Below are positions 8,485 through 17,288 of a stretch of 64,000 bases of DNA, in pieces. This stretch comes from Clostridiales bacterium (GTDB taxonomy: Bacteria; Bacillota; Clostridia; Saccharofermentanales; Saccharofermentanaceae): the NCBI GenBank assembly GCA_017509205.1, contig JAFWQF010000033.1, positions 21,939 through 85,938 of the forward strand, given 5' to 3'. The notes under the pieces were generated by a model that searched no databases, had not been told where the DNA came from, and worked only from the letters and a program-made list of their open reading frames with translations. A program made the position numbers and the translations under genes. How positions within the stretch are numbered: the first letter of the stretch is position 1; the number at the start of each line of letters is the position of its first letter.

Positions 8485-9822
8485 TTATCCGACAAGGATC
8501 CTGATTATGTCTGAAGCGAACGCGAAGATAACAAGCGCGATGAGCAGGAAAAAGCCCACGACATTGATCACGTTCTCGGCTTTCTTGGAAAGCCGTCTGC
8601 CAATTACCATCTCGACGACGATCAGAATGATCTGCACTCCGTCAAGTCCCGGAATCGGAAGGAGGTTCGTGAAGGTAAGGCCGATAGAGATAATGCCGCA
8701 TATCACGACCAGCATGTAAACCTTCTCACCAATGTCATCATCAACGTCTCCGACGACATCGTTGACCACCGTGGTGACTCCTACGGGTCCCGATACCATA
8801 TTGTAAACTTTTTCCTTACCCTTAAATACGTCAGAAATCGATTTAGCGGACAACATGATGACCGACATCGGGATCTTGGCCGCATAACCGAAAGCCCTGA
8901 AAACACGCTGCGGATTATCAGCGCGGTACGCCAAAAGCCTCAGGCCTCTGTCGTTTGCATAAGTAATCAGGGTCTTGATGCATTCCTTCTCCATCTTCTC
9001 GCCGTTGCGGATGAAAGTAAGCTTCAAAGTGTCGCCTTCGCCAAGATTATCCAAAAACTCCTGGAAGTCCTCATCTTCGACCGCTTTTCCGTCGACATGT
9101 GTCAGGAAGTCACCGACCTTTAAGACCGGTTTGCCCTTGTTCTGGTTCTCGTCAACGTTCAAGACCTCCCAGCCGTGATACTTGTTGTCTACGGTACGGT
9201 ATGTCGTTATGCCAAGCATCGGTCTGGTCTTGAGTTCCGGAGTCATTACGACGTCGTACTTCTTTCCGGTCTCTGCAGACTTCAATGTAACCGTAAGCTT
9301 ATCGGTCCTGGGAACCGCATTATCGAGCAGATAGTAGAAATCAAGATATGTGTATACAGCCTGTCCGTTTACTGCAGTGATCGTGTCGCCGACCGTATAT
9401 TCCTGCGTGGCAAGCTGTGAGCCTTCAGGTGAAACGCCGACATCAAGGCTCGTAAAGCCTGTTGCCCAGTAGAGTACGGCAAAGATGAGCACGCCGAGAA
9501 CAACGTTCATGAAAGGCCCTGCAAGAGATACCAGAAGCCTCTTCCATCTCGGCTGGTTGATGAGAAGATCCGGGGCATCGCTCGTTACTGCCTCTCCGTT
9601 CTCATCAACATCGGAAAACCTGACGTAAGCTCCAAGAGGGATGAGCCTTATGGAATAATCAACGTCCTTGCGTTTCCAATGTATAAGCCTCGGGCCTACG
9701 AAGATCGAGACTTCAAAAGCCCTGATCTTAAGAAGGCACGCAACCCAAAAGTGACCTAACTCGTGGATCGTAACGAGCACACCGAGCATTATGATAACGA
9801 CTACTATACTCCAAGCATTCAT
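8485..9822 (-). CDS. rseP: RIP metalloprotease RseP/RasP (site-2 protease, M50)
   Basis: Intramembrane zinc protease that releases membrane-tethered anti-sigma factors and clears signal-peptide remnants. The first helix carries HELGH (His20, Glu21, His24); the second metal motif is NLLPIPGLDG near the C-terminus. Between them are two PDZ-like regions (about 135-200 and 220-290), each with a VNGQAV or VDGKAV-type core, resembling the double-PDZ layout of E. coli RseP rather than the single PDZ often seen in Bacilli. Four hydrophobic segments are apparent. The start overlaps the dxr stop (ATGA), as in the common dxr-rseP arrangement. No sigma or anti-sigma gene is nearby, so the substrate is unknown. 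Confidence 0.94.
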   Translation of the reverse strand: MNAWSIVVVIIMLGVLVTIHELGHFWVACLLKIRAFEVSIFVGPRLIHWKRKDVDYSIRLIPLGAYVRFSDVDENGEAVTSDAPDLLINQPRWKRLLVSLAGPFMNVVLGVLIFAVLYWATGFTSLDVGVSPEGSQLATQEYTVGDTITAVNGQAVYTYLDFYYLLDNAVPRTDKLTVTLKSAETGKKYDVVMTPELKTRPMLGITTYRTVDNKYHGWEVLNVDENQNKGKPVLKVGDFLTHVDGKAVEDEDFQEFLDNLGEGDTLKLTFIRNGEKMEKECIKTLITYANDRGLRLLAYRADNPQRVFRAFGYAAKIPMSVIMLSAKSISDVFKGKEKVYNMVSGPVGVTTVVNDVVGDVDDDIGEKVYMLVVICGIISIGLTFTNLLPIPGLDGVQIILIVVEMVIGRRLSKKAENVINVVGFFLLIALVIFAFASDIIRILVG

Positions 9823-10997
9823 CTGTTGTTCTTCCTCAATATTTCTTCTGCTTTCGCTCTGGCTTCGCTGTCTGCCTGAGTGACTGAATCAATGTCAGCC
9901 TTCTGTCCGGCAAGATCTGCCATAAGGTCGCAGACTTCGTAAACCGTTTTCTCAATATCCGTAAATCCGATGTTTCCCGCGAGGAAAGACATGACTGCCG
10001 TTTCGTTGGCAGCATTCATTACCGCGGGAAGAAGTCCACCCTTTCTTCCGACCTCATAAGCAAGGCCGACAAGACGGAAGACTTCCGTATCGCATTTTTC
10101 AAATGAGAGATTGTTGCATCCTGCCTCGAAAGGATCGAACGGCCTTGAAACGGCCGGGCCTCTCTGCGGGTAATAAAGCGCCACAAGGATGGGAAGGATC
10201 ATGGAAGGTCTTCCCATCTGCGCCAGGACAGAACCGTCCTTAAGACGGACCATCGAATGGACTACGCTCTGCGGATGAACTACGACGTCTATCTTATCAA
10301 CGTCAACTCCGAAAAGATGATGAGCCTCGATTATCTCAAGGCCTTTGTTCATCATGGTCGCGGAATCAATTGTGATCTTGCCGCCCATCTTCCATGTGGG
10401 ATGAGCAAGTGCTTTTTCACAGGTAACATTTTCAAGGTCTTCCCTCTTCATTCCGCGGAAAGGACCGCCGGAAGCGGTTATCAGGATGCGGTCAAGGTTG
10501 TTCTCGTCACCGTTCCTGAGGCACTGCCATATCGCAGAGTGCTCACTGTCGACAGGAAGGATGTCAACGCCCTTTTCCTTTGCGAGAGGCATGATGAAAT
10601 CACCGCCTGACACGAGCGTTTCCTTGTTGGCAAGAGCAATTGTCTTGCCCGCTTTTATTGCGTGATAAACAGGTTTGAGTCCCGCAAATCCGACTATCGC
10701 GCCGACCACTGTATCACAGTCCGGAAGTTCGGCTACGACAGTGCTTGCATCCGCACCTGTGTAAACTTCAGTCCTGATTCCCTCGTCTTTAAGTCTTTTC
10801 GCGAGTTCAGCTCCCTTAACTGGATCGCTGACAGAGCAGGCCTTCGGAGAGAATTCTTTTATCTGCTCATAGAGAGTTTCCGTATCCGATCCGCATGAAA
10901 GACCTTCAACGGTAAAATCCGCAGGTGCCTTACGGCAGACTTCAAGAGTCTGCTTCCCGATGGAACCTGTGGACCCCAAGATCGACAAACGCCGCAT
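9819..10997 (-). CDS. dxr: 1-deoxy-D-xylulose 5-phosphate reductoisomerase
   Basis: Committed step of the MEP pathway: DXP to MEP with NADPH and a divalent metal. The N-terminal Rossmann motif GSTGSIGKQTLEV, the metal-binding VDSEHSAIWQ, the loop ITASGGPFRG and MNKGLEIIEAHHLFG are all present. At 392 aa the length is normal. ATG 10997 is preceded by AAGGGG at about 7 nt. It sits between cdsA (11-bp gap) and rseP (4-bp overlap), the standard uppS-cdsA-dxr-rseP order of Gram-positives, coupling isoprenoid supply with undecaprenyl phosphate synthesis. Confidence 0.96.
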   Translation of the reverse strand: MRRLSILGSTGSIGKQTLEVCRKAPADFTVEGLSCGSDTETLYEQIKEFSPKACSVSDPVKGAELAKRLKDEGIRTEVYTGADASTVVAELPDCDTVVGAIVGFAGLKPVYHAIKAGKTIALANKETLVSGGDFIMPLAKEKGVDILPVDSEHSAIWQCLRNGDENNLDRILITASGGPFRGMKREDLENVTCEKALAHPTWKMGGKITIDSATMMNKGLEIIEAHHLFGVDVDKIDVVVHPQSVVHSMVRLKDGSVLAQMGRPSMILPILVALYYPQRGPAVSRPFDPFEAGCNNLSFEKCDTEVFRLVGLAYEVGRKGGLLPAVMNAANETAVMSFLAGNIGFTDIEKTVYEVCDLMADLAGQKADIDSVTQADSEARAKAEEILRKNNR

Positions 10998-11008
10998 TTA
11001 TCTACCCC

Positions 11009-11884
11009 TTAGAATATATTGTTGGCTACTATCGCCAGAAGAAGCCCGATGGGCATCGTGAAGAAAGCACTGTCAAATCTGTCCAGCATTCCGCCGTGCC
11101 CCGGGAATATGTTGCCGTAATCCTTGATGCCGACATGTCTCTTGATGACCGATGCAAACCAGTCGCCGAGCTGGGACATTACGGATACGAGAAAACCCAT
11201 AAAGAATGTCATAACTGCAAAAGCCGCAAGATCCATTCCGATCTCGTCGACTTTGTAGATAACAAAAACTGAATAGAGCATAACGCCTACTGCACAGAAG
11301 AAAGCACCGCCGATGCATCCTTCCCATGTCTTCTTGGGTGAGATGTGCGGAACGATCTTATGCTTGCCCATGGTAACTCCGACGAGATATGCGAAAACAT
11401 CGGATATCCAAGGGGCTACAAGTCCGATCAGCATGTAATACCAGCCGTTGCAGCCTTCAGGAAGAAGCAGCATTGCCGCATCAAGGCAGAACAGCGGGAA
11501 AGTTACATAGAAAACCGTACCGCCTGTTGCGATGCCGTTCTCAAGAGCCTTGCTGTCATTCGTTCTGGCAACCGGAATGAGTATTCCGCAGGCGAGCGTG
11601 AACATTCCGATGATCATTACATAAACAGCAAGCGCATTCTCGGCTGAAACCCTGAGGCAATAGCTTGCGGCAAGTACCAGCAAAGAAATTGCGCATCCGC
11701 AAACGATAAGAGCAGTCGAAGGTTCGTATTTGCCGTTCTTTAAAGCCTTGATCAGTTCATATACGACAAAAGAGCCGACTACGACCGACATGATCACTGC
11801 CGTGATCGGGAACCAGAATGCCGGAAGGAAGAAAGCCGTGAATAAAGCGGCAAATATAATGCCCGTTATCGTTCTCTGTTTCAT
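11009..11884 (-). CDS. cdsA: Phosphatidate cytidylyltransferase
   Basis: Makes CDP-diacylglycerol from phosphatidate and CTP for phospholipid synthesis in the membrane. The 291-aa protein is very hydrophobic, with about eight membrane segments. The CDS signature is near the C-terminus: SVIKRHVGIKD followed by PGHGGMLDRFDS, which holds the conserved Asp pair and HGG. ISPKKTWEG is also typical. Its start overlaps the uppS stop by 4 bp (ATGA). Confidence 0.95.
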   Translation of the reverse strand: MKQRTITGIIFAALFTAFFLPAFWFPITAVIMSVVVGSFVVYELIKALKNGKYEPSTALIVCGCAISLLVLAASYCLRVSAENALAVYVMIIGMFTLACGILIPVARTNDSKALENGIATGGTVFYVTFPLFCLDAAMLLLPEGCNGWYYMLIGLVAPWISDVFAYLVGVTMGKHKIVPHISPKKTWEGCIGGAFFCAVGVMLYSVFVIYKVDEIGMDLAAFAVMTFFMGFLVSVMSQLGDWFASVIKRHVGIKDYGNIFPGHGGMLDRFDSAFFTMPIGLLLAIVANNIF

Positions 11885-12663
11885 TGTTTGCTGTCACCCG
11901 ATTCGGAATCTTTCGCAGAAAGTCCGCCGAAACGCCTGTCGCGCTTGGCATAATCCCTGAAAGCCTGCGTCAGCTCTTCATAACCGAAATCGGGCCAGAG
12001 TGTGTCTGAAACCCAGAGTTCGGAATAAGCGCTCTCCCAGAGAAGGAAATTTGAAAGCCTCATCTCCCCGCTCGGTCTGATTATCAGCTCCGGATCGGGA
12101 ACATCAGGCAGATAAAGATTTGAACTTATGGAATCCTCGGTGATGTCCGCAGGATCCAGTTCGCCGCGCTTTGCCTGCTCGGCGAGCTTCTTTGCGGCAT
12201 AAACGATCTCTCTTCTGCCGCCGTAGTTGAATGCAACGATGAGCTGCATCTTGGGCCTGTCCTTTGATCTCTCCTCACCCTCGCGGCAAACGCGCTTTAA
12301 GTCTTCCGGAAGAGAATCAATGTCGCCCGTAAACCTTACTCTGATGCCTTCTTCGGCGAGTTCGGGATCGTACTTTTCGAAGAACTCGACAAACAGCTTC
12401 ATGAGCTGGCTGACCTCATTCTCGGGCCTCGACCAGTTCTCTGTCGAAAAAGCGTAAACGGTAAGGTATTTGACTCCGTAATTACCGCAGTTGCGGCAGA
12501 GCTCCTTGAGGTTCTCTGCACCTGCCCTGTGGCCGGCACTTCTCGGAAGGAGTCTCTTCTTGGCCCATCTTCCGTTGCCGTCCATTATTACACCCAAAGA
12601 CACCGGGACCTTGAGGCCCACGGTGTCATAAGTCTTTATTGATTTGTTTGCCTTTAATGCCAC
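11881..12663 (-). CDS. uppS: Undecaprenyl diphosphate synthase (isoprenyl transferase)
   Basis: cis-Prenyltransferase that elongates farnesyl diphosphate to undecaprenyl diphosphate, the lipid carrier of cell-wall synthesis. The pyrophosphate-binding MDGNGRWAKKR and the C-terminal SGEMRLSNFLLWE are clear. The 260-aa length is normal. The start is GTG 12663, three bases after the frr stop, with a GGAAA about 10 nt upstream; no better start codon precedes the catalytic motif. Confidence 0.95.
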   Translation of the reverse strand: MALKANKSIKTYDTVGLKVPVSLGVIMDGNGRWAKKRLLPRSAGHRAGAENLKELCRNCGNYGVKYLTVYAFSTENWSRPENEVSQLMKLFVEFFEKYDPELAEEGIRVRFTGDIDSLPEDLKRVCREGEERSKDRPKMQLIVAFNYGGRREIVYAAKKLAEQAKRGELDPADITEDSISSNLYLPDVPDPELIIRPSGEMRLSNFLLWESAYSELWVSDTLWPDFGYEELTQAFRDYAKRDRRFGGLSAKDSESGDSKQ

Positions 12664-12666
12664 GGA

Positions 12667-13239
12667 TCAGATTTCCATCAGTTCCTTGTTTTTCTTGTCG
12701 CAGACAGTATCTACCTCAGCGGTGAACTTGTCCGTGATCTTCTGGACCTTCTCCTCGTATTCCTTGAGGGAATCCTCGGTAAGCTCCTTCTTCTTGTTTG
12801 CAGCGCGCATCTTGTCGATGAAGTCGCGGCGTGCGTTGCGGATAACGACCTTTGTCTCGTCTCCGTAAACCTTAACCTGCTTAACGAGTTCCTTACGGCG
12901 CTCCTCAGTAAGCATAGGGAAAACGAGTCTTATGATCTTACCGTCGTTTGTGGGGTTGATGCCGAGGTCAGATGCCTGGATGGCACGCTCGATCTCCTTG
13001 AGCATCTTGGGCTCCCAGGGCTGCAGAGTGATCATTCTTGCCTCAGGAACCTGAATGTTAGCTACGTTATTGAGCGGAGACGGTGATCCGTAATAATCTA
13101 CGAGGATCTTATCCAAAACATGCGGATTAGCGCGTCCGGCACGGATCGTGTTGAGGTTCTCCTGGAGGTTTTCAATATTCTTCCTCATCTTAGCTTCAAC
13201 TTCATCGTAATCCTTCTGAGTGATCTCGATCATTGCCAT
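12667..13239 (-). CDS. frr: Ribosome recycling factor
   Basis: Splits post-termination ribosomes with EF-G. The family regions RAGRANPHVLDKI, YYGSPSPLNNVANI and EERRKELVKQVK are visible, and the rest is the long three-helix coiled coil. Three in-frame ATGs lie close together. The first (13248) abuts the AAAGGAG directly, so I chose the second at 13239 (about 9 nt spacing, 190 aa). The gene follows pyrH by 41 bp. Confidence 0.95.
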   Translation of the reverse strand: MAMIEITQKDYDEVEAKMRKNIENLQENLNTIRAGRANPHVLDKILVDYYGSPSPLNNVANIQVPEARMITLQPWEPKMLKEIERAIQASDLGINPTNDGKIIRLVFPMLTEERRKELVKQVKVYGDETKVVIRNARRDFIDKMRAANKKKELTEDSLKEYEEKVQKITDKFTAEVDTVCDKKNKELMEI

Positions 13240-13280
13240 ACCATTCATCTCCTTTACTTGTACAGATTTATAAACTTAAA

Positions 13281-13988
13281 TTATTCAACGATTGTTCCAA
13301 GATCTTCGCCCTTGGCGATCCTGACGATGTTCTCAGGGTCCTGCATGGAGAAGACGAGTATCTTTGTGTGGTTGTCCCTGCAAAGAGCTGCTGCCGTAGC
13401 ATCCATGACCTTGAGGTTGAGCCTTAAGACTTCATCGTGGGAAACCTTGTCGTACTTCTTGGCATCGGGATAAAGATGAGGATCCTTGTCGTAAACGCCG
13501 TCGACCATGGTAGCCTTGAGGAATATGTCTGCGCCGATCTCGGTAGCGCGGAGAGCTGCACCCGTATCTGTTGAGAAATAAGGGTTGCCCGTACCGCAGG
13601 CAAAGATTACGATCCTGCCCTTTTCGAGGTGCCTTACGGCTCTCTTGCGGATATAGGGCTCAGCCATCTGTCTTACTTCGATTGCTGAAAGAACTCTTGT
13701 AACAGCACCCTGCTGCTCGAGAGCATCGGAAAGTGCGAGTGAATTCATGAGTGTTGCGAGCATGCCCATGTGGTCTGCCGTAACCCTGTCCATCTTCTCG
13801 GAAGATCTGCCTCTCCAGAAGTTTCCTCCGCCGACAACGATCGCGACCTGAACACCAAGATCTGCAACAGCCTTTATGTTCCTGGAAATCTCCTTGAGGA
13901 CCTCGTCATTGATACCGAGTTTTGCCTCACCTGCCAACGCTTCACCAGAAATCTTGAGAAGCACGCGGTTATATTTCTTCTCGCTCAT
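13281..13988 (-). CDS. pyrH: Uridylate kinase (UMP kinase)
   Basis: Hexameric amino-acid-kinase-family enzyme phosphorylating UMP to UDP. It has [10 protein letters not shown] at the N-terminus, [10 protein letters not shown], the DHMGM segment and the C-terminal [14 protein letters not shown] chose ATG 13988 (235 aa, the usual family length). A TTG ten codons earlier is in frame, but the only Shine-Dalgarno-like GGGAG lies between the two. It is the first gene of the run continuing to priA; a terminator separates it from tsf. Confidence 0.94.
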   Translation of the reverse strand: MSEKKYNRVLLKISGEALAGEAKLGINDEVLKEISRNIKAVADLGVQVAIVVGGGNFWRGRSSEKMDRVTADHMGMLATLMNSLALSDALEQQGAVTRVLSAIEVRQMAEPYIRKRAVRHLEKGRIVIFACGTGNPYFSTDTGAALRATEIGADIFLKATMVDGVYDKDPHLYPDAKKYDKVSHDEVLRLNLKVMDATAAALCRDNHTKILVFSMQDPENIVRIAKGEDLGTIVE

Positions 13989-14021
13989 TAACACTAACGC
14001 TCCCATCTTTTGTTTCAATAA

Positions 14022-14049
14022 ATTTTAACAGTTTTGGAGTGATTGTTGA
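14022..14049 (-). promoter_or_regulatory. Candidate pyrH operon promoter
   Basis: On the minus strand TCAACA (14044-14049) and TAAAAT (14022-14027) are spaced 16 bp, upstream of pyrH and just after the tsf terminator. The -35 matches consensus at four of six positions and the -10 at five. Confidence 0.4.
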
Positions 14050-14085
14050 ATACCGATTTTATTATTTATATATAGGCGGAAAAGA

Positions 14086-14113
14086 AAAAGCCGCACATTG
14101 CTGTGCGGCTTTT
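14086..14113 (-). terminator. Intrinsic terminator of rpsB-tsf
   Basis: A 12-bp stem centred on CCGCACA/TGTGCGG with a 4-nt loop. On the minus strand it is followed by CTTTTTCTTTT. It lies about 28 bp after the tsf stop codon. Confidence 0.88.
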
Positions 14114-14140
14114 GAAGTTCGGTTTTGTCCGGGAAAAGGA

Positions 14141-15079
14141 TTACAGACCAGCCTGCTTCCTTACTTCCTCAGCGAAATCGTCCTGCTTCTTCTCGATGCC
14201 TTCACCGAGTGTGAAACGTGTGAAACGAACTACTGCGAGCTCTGTTCCGAGTTCCTTAGCAGTCTTTGCGATGTACTGACCAACTGTGAGGTCCTCATCC
14301 TTGATGTATTCCTGGTCAACAAGGCAGTTCATCTTGTAGAAGTTCTTGATCTGGCCGGGGATGATCCTCTCCATGACGATCTTCTCAGGCTTGCCCTCTT
14401 CGAGAGCCTTGTTCTTGAGGATCTCTGTCTCCTTGTCGAGCTCTGCCTGAGGAACGTCAGCCTCGTTAACCCATCCGGGTCTTGAAGCTGCGATCTGCAT
14501 GTTGATGTTCTTAGCGAAATCAGCGAACTCAGGCTTTGTGATGACGGAATCATCACCTACGCAGATCTCGGAGAAAACGCCGACCTTACCACCCATGTGG
14601 ATGTAAGCTGTAACAGCGCCGAGGCCTGTATTCTCGAAAATCTCGAATCTTCTGATGGAAGTATTCTCACCGATGTTAGCGATAGCTTCCTTCTGGAAGA
14701 GCTCAACTGTCTTTGAAGGATCGCTTGCGAGAGGCTGAGCCATAAGCTCCTCAACAGAAGCAGGCTTCTTCTCGATGATGTGTGAAACTACTGTATCGCA
14801 GAAAGACTTGAAGTTGTCTGTGTTAGCAGCGAAGTCTGTCTCAACGTTGATCTCAACGAGGACACCGCTCTTCTGATCGTCAGCGATCTTAGCGATAACT
14901 GCACCCTCAGCAGCAACTCTGGAAGACTTCTTCTCAGCCTTAGCCATACCCTTCTCACGGAGCCAGCCCTTTGCCTTCTCGATGTCGCCATCGCACTCGA
15001 TAAGAGCCTTCTTGCAGTCCATAATGCCGCAATCTGTCAGATCACGAAGTTCTTTAACCTGTTGTGCACTAATAGCCAT
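14141..15079 (-). CDS. tsf: Translation elongation factor Ts
   Basis: Nucleotide exchange factor of EF-Tu. The N-terminal UBA-like domain contains LRDLTDCGIMDCKKAL and the family TDFAANTDNF segment follows. At 312 aa it is a standard-length EF-Ts with two core subdomains and the coiled-coil insert. It follows rpsB by 21 bp, the near-universal rpsB-tsf pair, and is followed by a strong terminator. Confidence 0.96.
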   Translation of the reverse strand: MAISAQQVKELRDLTDCGIMDCKKALIECDGDIEKAKGWLREKGMAKAEKKSSRVAAEGAVIAKIADDQKSGVLVEINVETDFAANTDNFKSFCDTVVSHIIEKKPASVEELMAQPLASDPSKTVELFQKEAIANIGENTSIRRFEIFENTGLGAVTAYIHMGGKVGVFSEICVGDDSVITKPEFADFAKNINMQIAASRPGWVNEADVPQAELDKETEILKNKALEEGKPEKIVMERIIPGQIKNFYKMNCLVDQEYIKDEDLTVGQYIAKTAKELGTELAVVRFTRFTLGEGIEKKQDDFAEEVRKQAGL

Positions 15080-15100
15080 GTGTATATCTCCTTCTATGAA

Positions 15101-15910
15101 TTATGACTCGGAAGCGATTTCTTCCATGCTCTTCTCGCCTGCTTCTTCAGAAGCCTGCTCGCCTGCAACTTCAGCTGTCTCTGCAGCAGCTGCAGCGTTG
15201 TCTACGAACATACCCTCAGAAGTAGCGTCCTCACCCTGATGAGCCTCGATTACGGCGTCAGCCATCTTAGCTGTGATGAGCTTGACTGCACGGATAGCGT
15301 CATCGTTACCGGGGATAACGTAATCAACTTCGTCAGGATCGCAGTTTGTATCAACAATAGCAACGATCGGGATACCAAGTCTTCTAGCCTCTGCAACAGC
15401 ATTGTGCTCCTTCTTTGTATCAACGATGAAGAGTGCTGCAGGGAGCTTGTTCATGCCAACGATACCACCGAGGTTAAGGTCGAGCTTTGTCATCTCGAGC
15501 TTAAGCTTAGCAACTTCCTTCTTTGTACGGATGTCGAAAGAACCATCCTGCTCCATTCTGCGGAGCTCCTCGAGACGTGCAACTCTCTTCTTGATCGTTA
15601 CGAAGTTTGTGAGAGTACCGCCGAGCCATCTGTAGTTAACATAGAACTGACCGCAACGCTGAGCTTCTTCCTTGATGGAATCCTGAGCCTGCTTCTTTGT
15701 ACCAACGAAAAGGATATCACCCTTCTCAGCGAGCTCTCTCATTGCAGCGTAAGCGTCGTCAACCTTCTTGACTGTCTTCTGCAGATCGATGATGTGGATG
15801 GAGTTGCGCTCTGTGAAGATGTACTCAGACATCTTAGGGTTCCAGCGACGTGTCTGGTGACCAAAGTGAACGCCTGCTTCAAGCAGCTGCTTCATTAAAA
15901 TTACCGGCAT
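15101..15910 (-). CDS. rpsB: 30S ribosomal protein S2
   Basis: Small-subunit protein. [19 protein letters not shown] at the N-terminus and [12 protein letters not shown] are diagnostic, as is [19 protein letters not shown]. After the conserved core (about residue 232) there is an Ala/Glu-rich acidic tail of about 35 residues that is probably disordered. ATG 15910 has AGGAGG 8 nt upstream. First gene of the rpsB-tsf unit. Confidence 0.97.
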   Translation of the reverse strand: MPVILMKQLLEAGVHFGHQTRRWNPKMSEYIFTERNSIHIIDLQKTVKKVDDAYAAMRELAEKGDILFVGTKKQAQDSIKEEAQRCGQFYVNYRWLGGTLTNFVTIKKRVARLEELRRMEQDGSFDIRTKKEVAKLKLEMTKLDLNLGGIVGMNKLPAALFIVDTKKEHNAVAEARRLGIPIVAIVDTNCDPDEVDYVIPGNDDAIRAVKLITAKMADAVIEAHQGEDATSEGMFVDNAAAAAETAEVAGEQASEEAGEKSMEEIASES

Positions 15911-16001
15911 AAAATAATCCTCCTGTTTTTACTTCCGCGAACGCAATGATATTAAGGCTTTGCCCACAAAAGGAACGTACGCGTGATTTTTATGCCCGAG
16001 T

Positions 16002-16030
16002 ATTCTAACAAATAGCCCCTGTCAAAGCAA
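16002..16030 (-). promoter_or_regulatory. Candidate rpsB promoter
   Basis: TTGCTT (16025-16030) and TAGAAT (16002-16007) are spaced 17 bp on the minus strand, leaving a leader of about 85 nt before rpsB. The -35 lies inside the loop of the folA terminator hairpin, so the two elements overlap. Confidence 0.5.
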
Positions 16031-16038
16031 GGGCTATT
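16011..16038 (-). terminator. Terminator of the thyA-folA operon
   Basis: AATAGCCC/GGGCTATT form an 8-bp stem with a 12-nt loop, starting 28 bp after the folA stop and followed by a short U-rich stretch (TGTTAG) on the minus strand. Confidence 0.65.
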
Positions 16039-16066
16039 TTCTATTTTTATAATATATATACGCGAT

Positions 16067-16561
16067 TTACTTTCTCTTGTAATGGCGGACCGTGAACTCA
16101 ACGCCCTTTTCGCTCATTACGGGAGGCTCTTCCTCTTCGAGCTCCCATTCGGGATCCTCATCGAGCTTCGGGAAGTAAACATCTGCCTCAAATTCAGAGT
16201 GAATGTATGTGATTATCGCCTTGTCGCACATGCCGATCATGGAATTGTAGAGCGATGCGCCTCCGATCAGATAGACTTCGTCATCGGCCGTCATGCGCAG
16301 ATAATCCTCAAGCTCGGACGTGGAATGAAGGATCAGTGCCCCGTCCTTCTTGAAATCATAGTTCCTGGACATGATCACGTTGACTCTGTTGGGAAGAAGT
16401 CTCTGTCCTGGGAAAGTCTCAAGGGTCTTTCTTCCGAAAACGACGGTATGTCCGGAAGTGTATTTTCTGAAGACGCCCTTCTGATCTTCCGGAAGAGAGA
16501 TGAGGAGCTGTCCCTTGTTGCCGATTGCCCAATTTCTGTCCACTGCTGCAATTGCGATCAT
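16067..16561 (-). CDS. folA: Dihydrofolate reductase
   Basis: Reduces dihydrofolate to tetrahydrofolate with NADPH. The family features are MIAIAAVDRNWAIGNKGQL, the active-site acidic residue region LPEDQKGF-like, VVFGRKTLETFP, VIMSRN and YLIGGASLYNSM. The 164-aa length is typical. It lies in the same unit as thyA, whose reaction produces the dihydrofolate that this enzyme recycles; a short-spaced phosphatase gene lies between them. Confidence 0.95.
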   Translation of the reverse strand: MIAIAAVDRNWAIGNKGQLLISLPEDQKGVFRKYTSGHTVVFGRKTLETFPGQRLLPNRVNVIMSRNYDFKKDGALILHSTSELEDYLRMTADDEVYLIGGASLYNSMIGMCDKAIITYIHSEFEADVYFPKLDEDPEWELEEEEPPVMSEKGVEFTVRHYKRK

Positions 16562-16565
16562 AGTC

Positions 16566-17279
16566 TTAACCTCCGAACATGTCCGTGAAATATCCTGATG
16601 CCGAAAGCGGCTCGCCCGCTTCAGTCAGATGGCTTGCGTCCCCGTACACCTGTACCCTGAATGCCGCCTGACCCGGTTTTCTCTCCTCACTTCCGATGAC
16701 AGAGATAGAAGTCGGTGCCATGAAGAAACCCTGCCAGAGAGTAGGCGGCGCTATGCCCGTAAGATAACCCGTAAGGAGCGACGTGATGCCGAAATGGCAG
16801 AAGAATACAAGTACGTCATCATTATGTTCGACCACCTCATATACCCCGTCTTCCCTTCTCTTGTATCCGTGCTTTTCGAGAAGCTTGTCAAAAGCCGTGG
16901 TGACCTCGAAATAATGCTTTGCGATGTCACCGCTCTTCATTACCGCGGTATTGTACCATTCATCCTTGCTGTGGAGATCACCGTTCGGGATAAAGTAATC
17001 AGGCAGGAAATCCCATGCGATGGTGGGCTTTGCGGTCTCCTCATCGATAATGGTGAAATAGAATTCCTGGAGCCAGTCACAGATCTCGGCTTCGCGTCCC
17101 AGAGCCTTGAGCGAGAAAGAAGCCGTATCCTTTGCTCTTCCCAAAGGCGAGCAGTAGATATCCTTGATGTTCCACTTCGCGACACGGTGAGAAAGTATCT
17201 CAGCCTCGCGCCATCCCTTTTCTGTAAGAGAATCTATGGTGTAATCAGGTTCTGCGTGCCTTACGAAGATAAGCTTCAT
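16566..17279 (-). CDS. Histidine phosphatase family protein
   Basis: Phosphoglycerate-mutase-like fold. The catalytic histidine is in VRHAEPDY (residues 6-13) and the second histidine in FFCHFG near residue 180. The pattern LTEKGWREAE and CSPLGRAKDTA are also typical. The 237-aa protein has an insert of about 60 residues between them. It is 4 bp upstream of folA and 9 bp downstream of thyA, suggesting a phosphatase acting on a nucleotide or folate-pathway intermediate, but the substrate cannot be read from the sequence. Confidence 0.85.
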   Translation of the reverse strand: MKLIFVRHAEPDYTIDSLTEKGWREAEILSHRVAKWNIKDIYCSPLGRAKDTASFSLKALGREAEICDWLQEFYFTIIDEETAKPTIAWDFLPDYFIPNGDLHSKDEWYNTAVMKSGDIAKHYFEVTTAFDKLLEKHGYKRREDGVYEVVEHNDDVLVFFCHFGITSLLTGYLTGIAPPTLWQGFFMAPTSISVIGSEERKPGQAAFRVQVYGDASHLTEAGEPLSASGYFTDMFGG

Positions 17280-17288
17280 AAAAAAGCC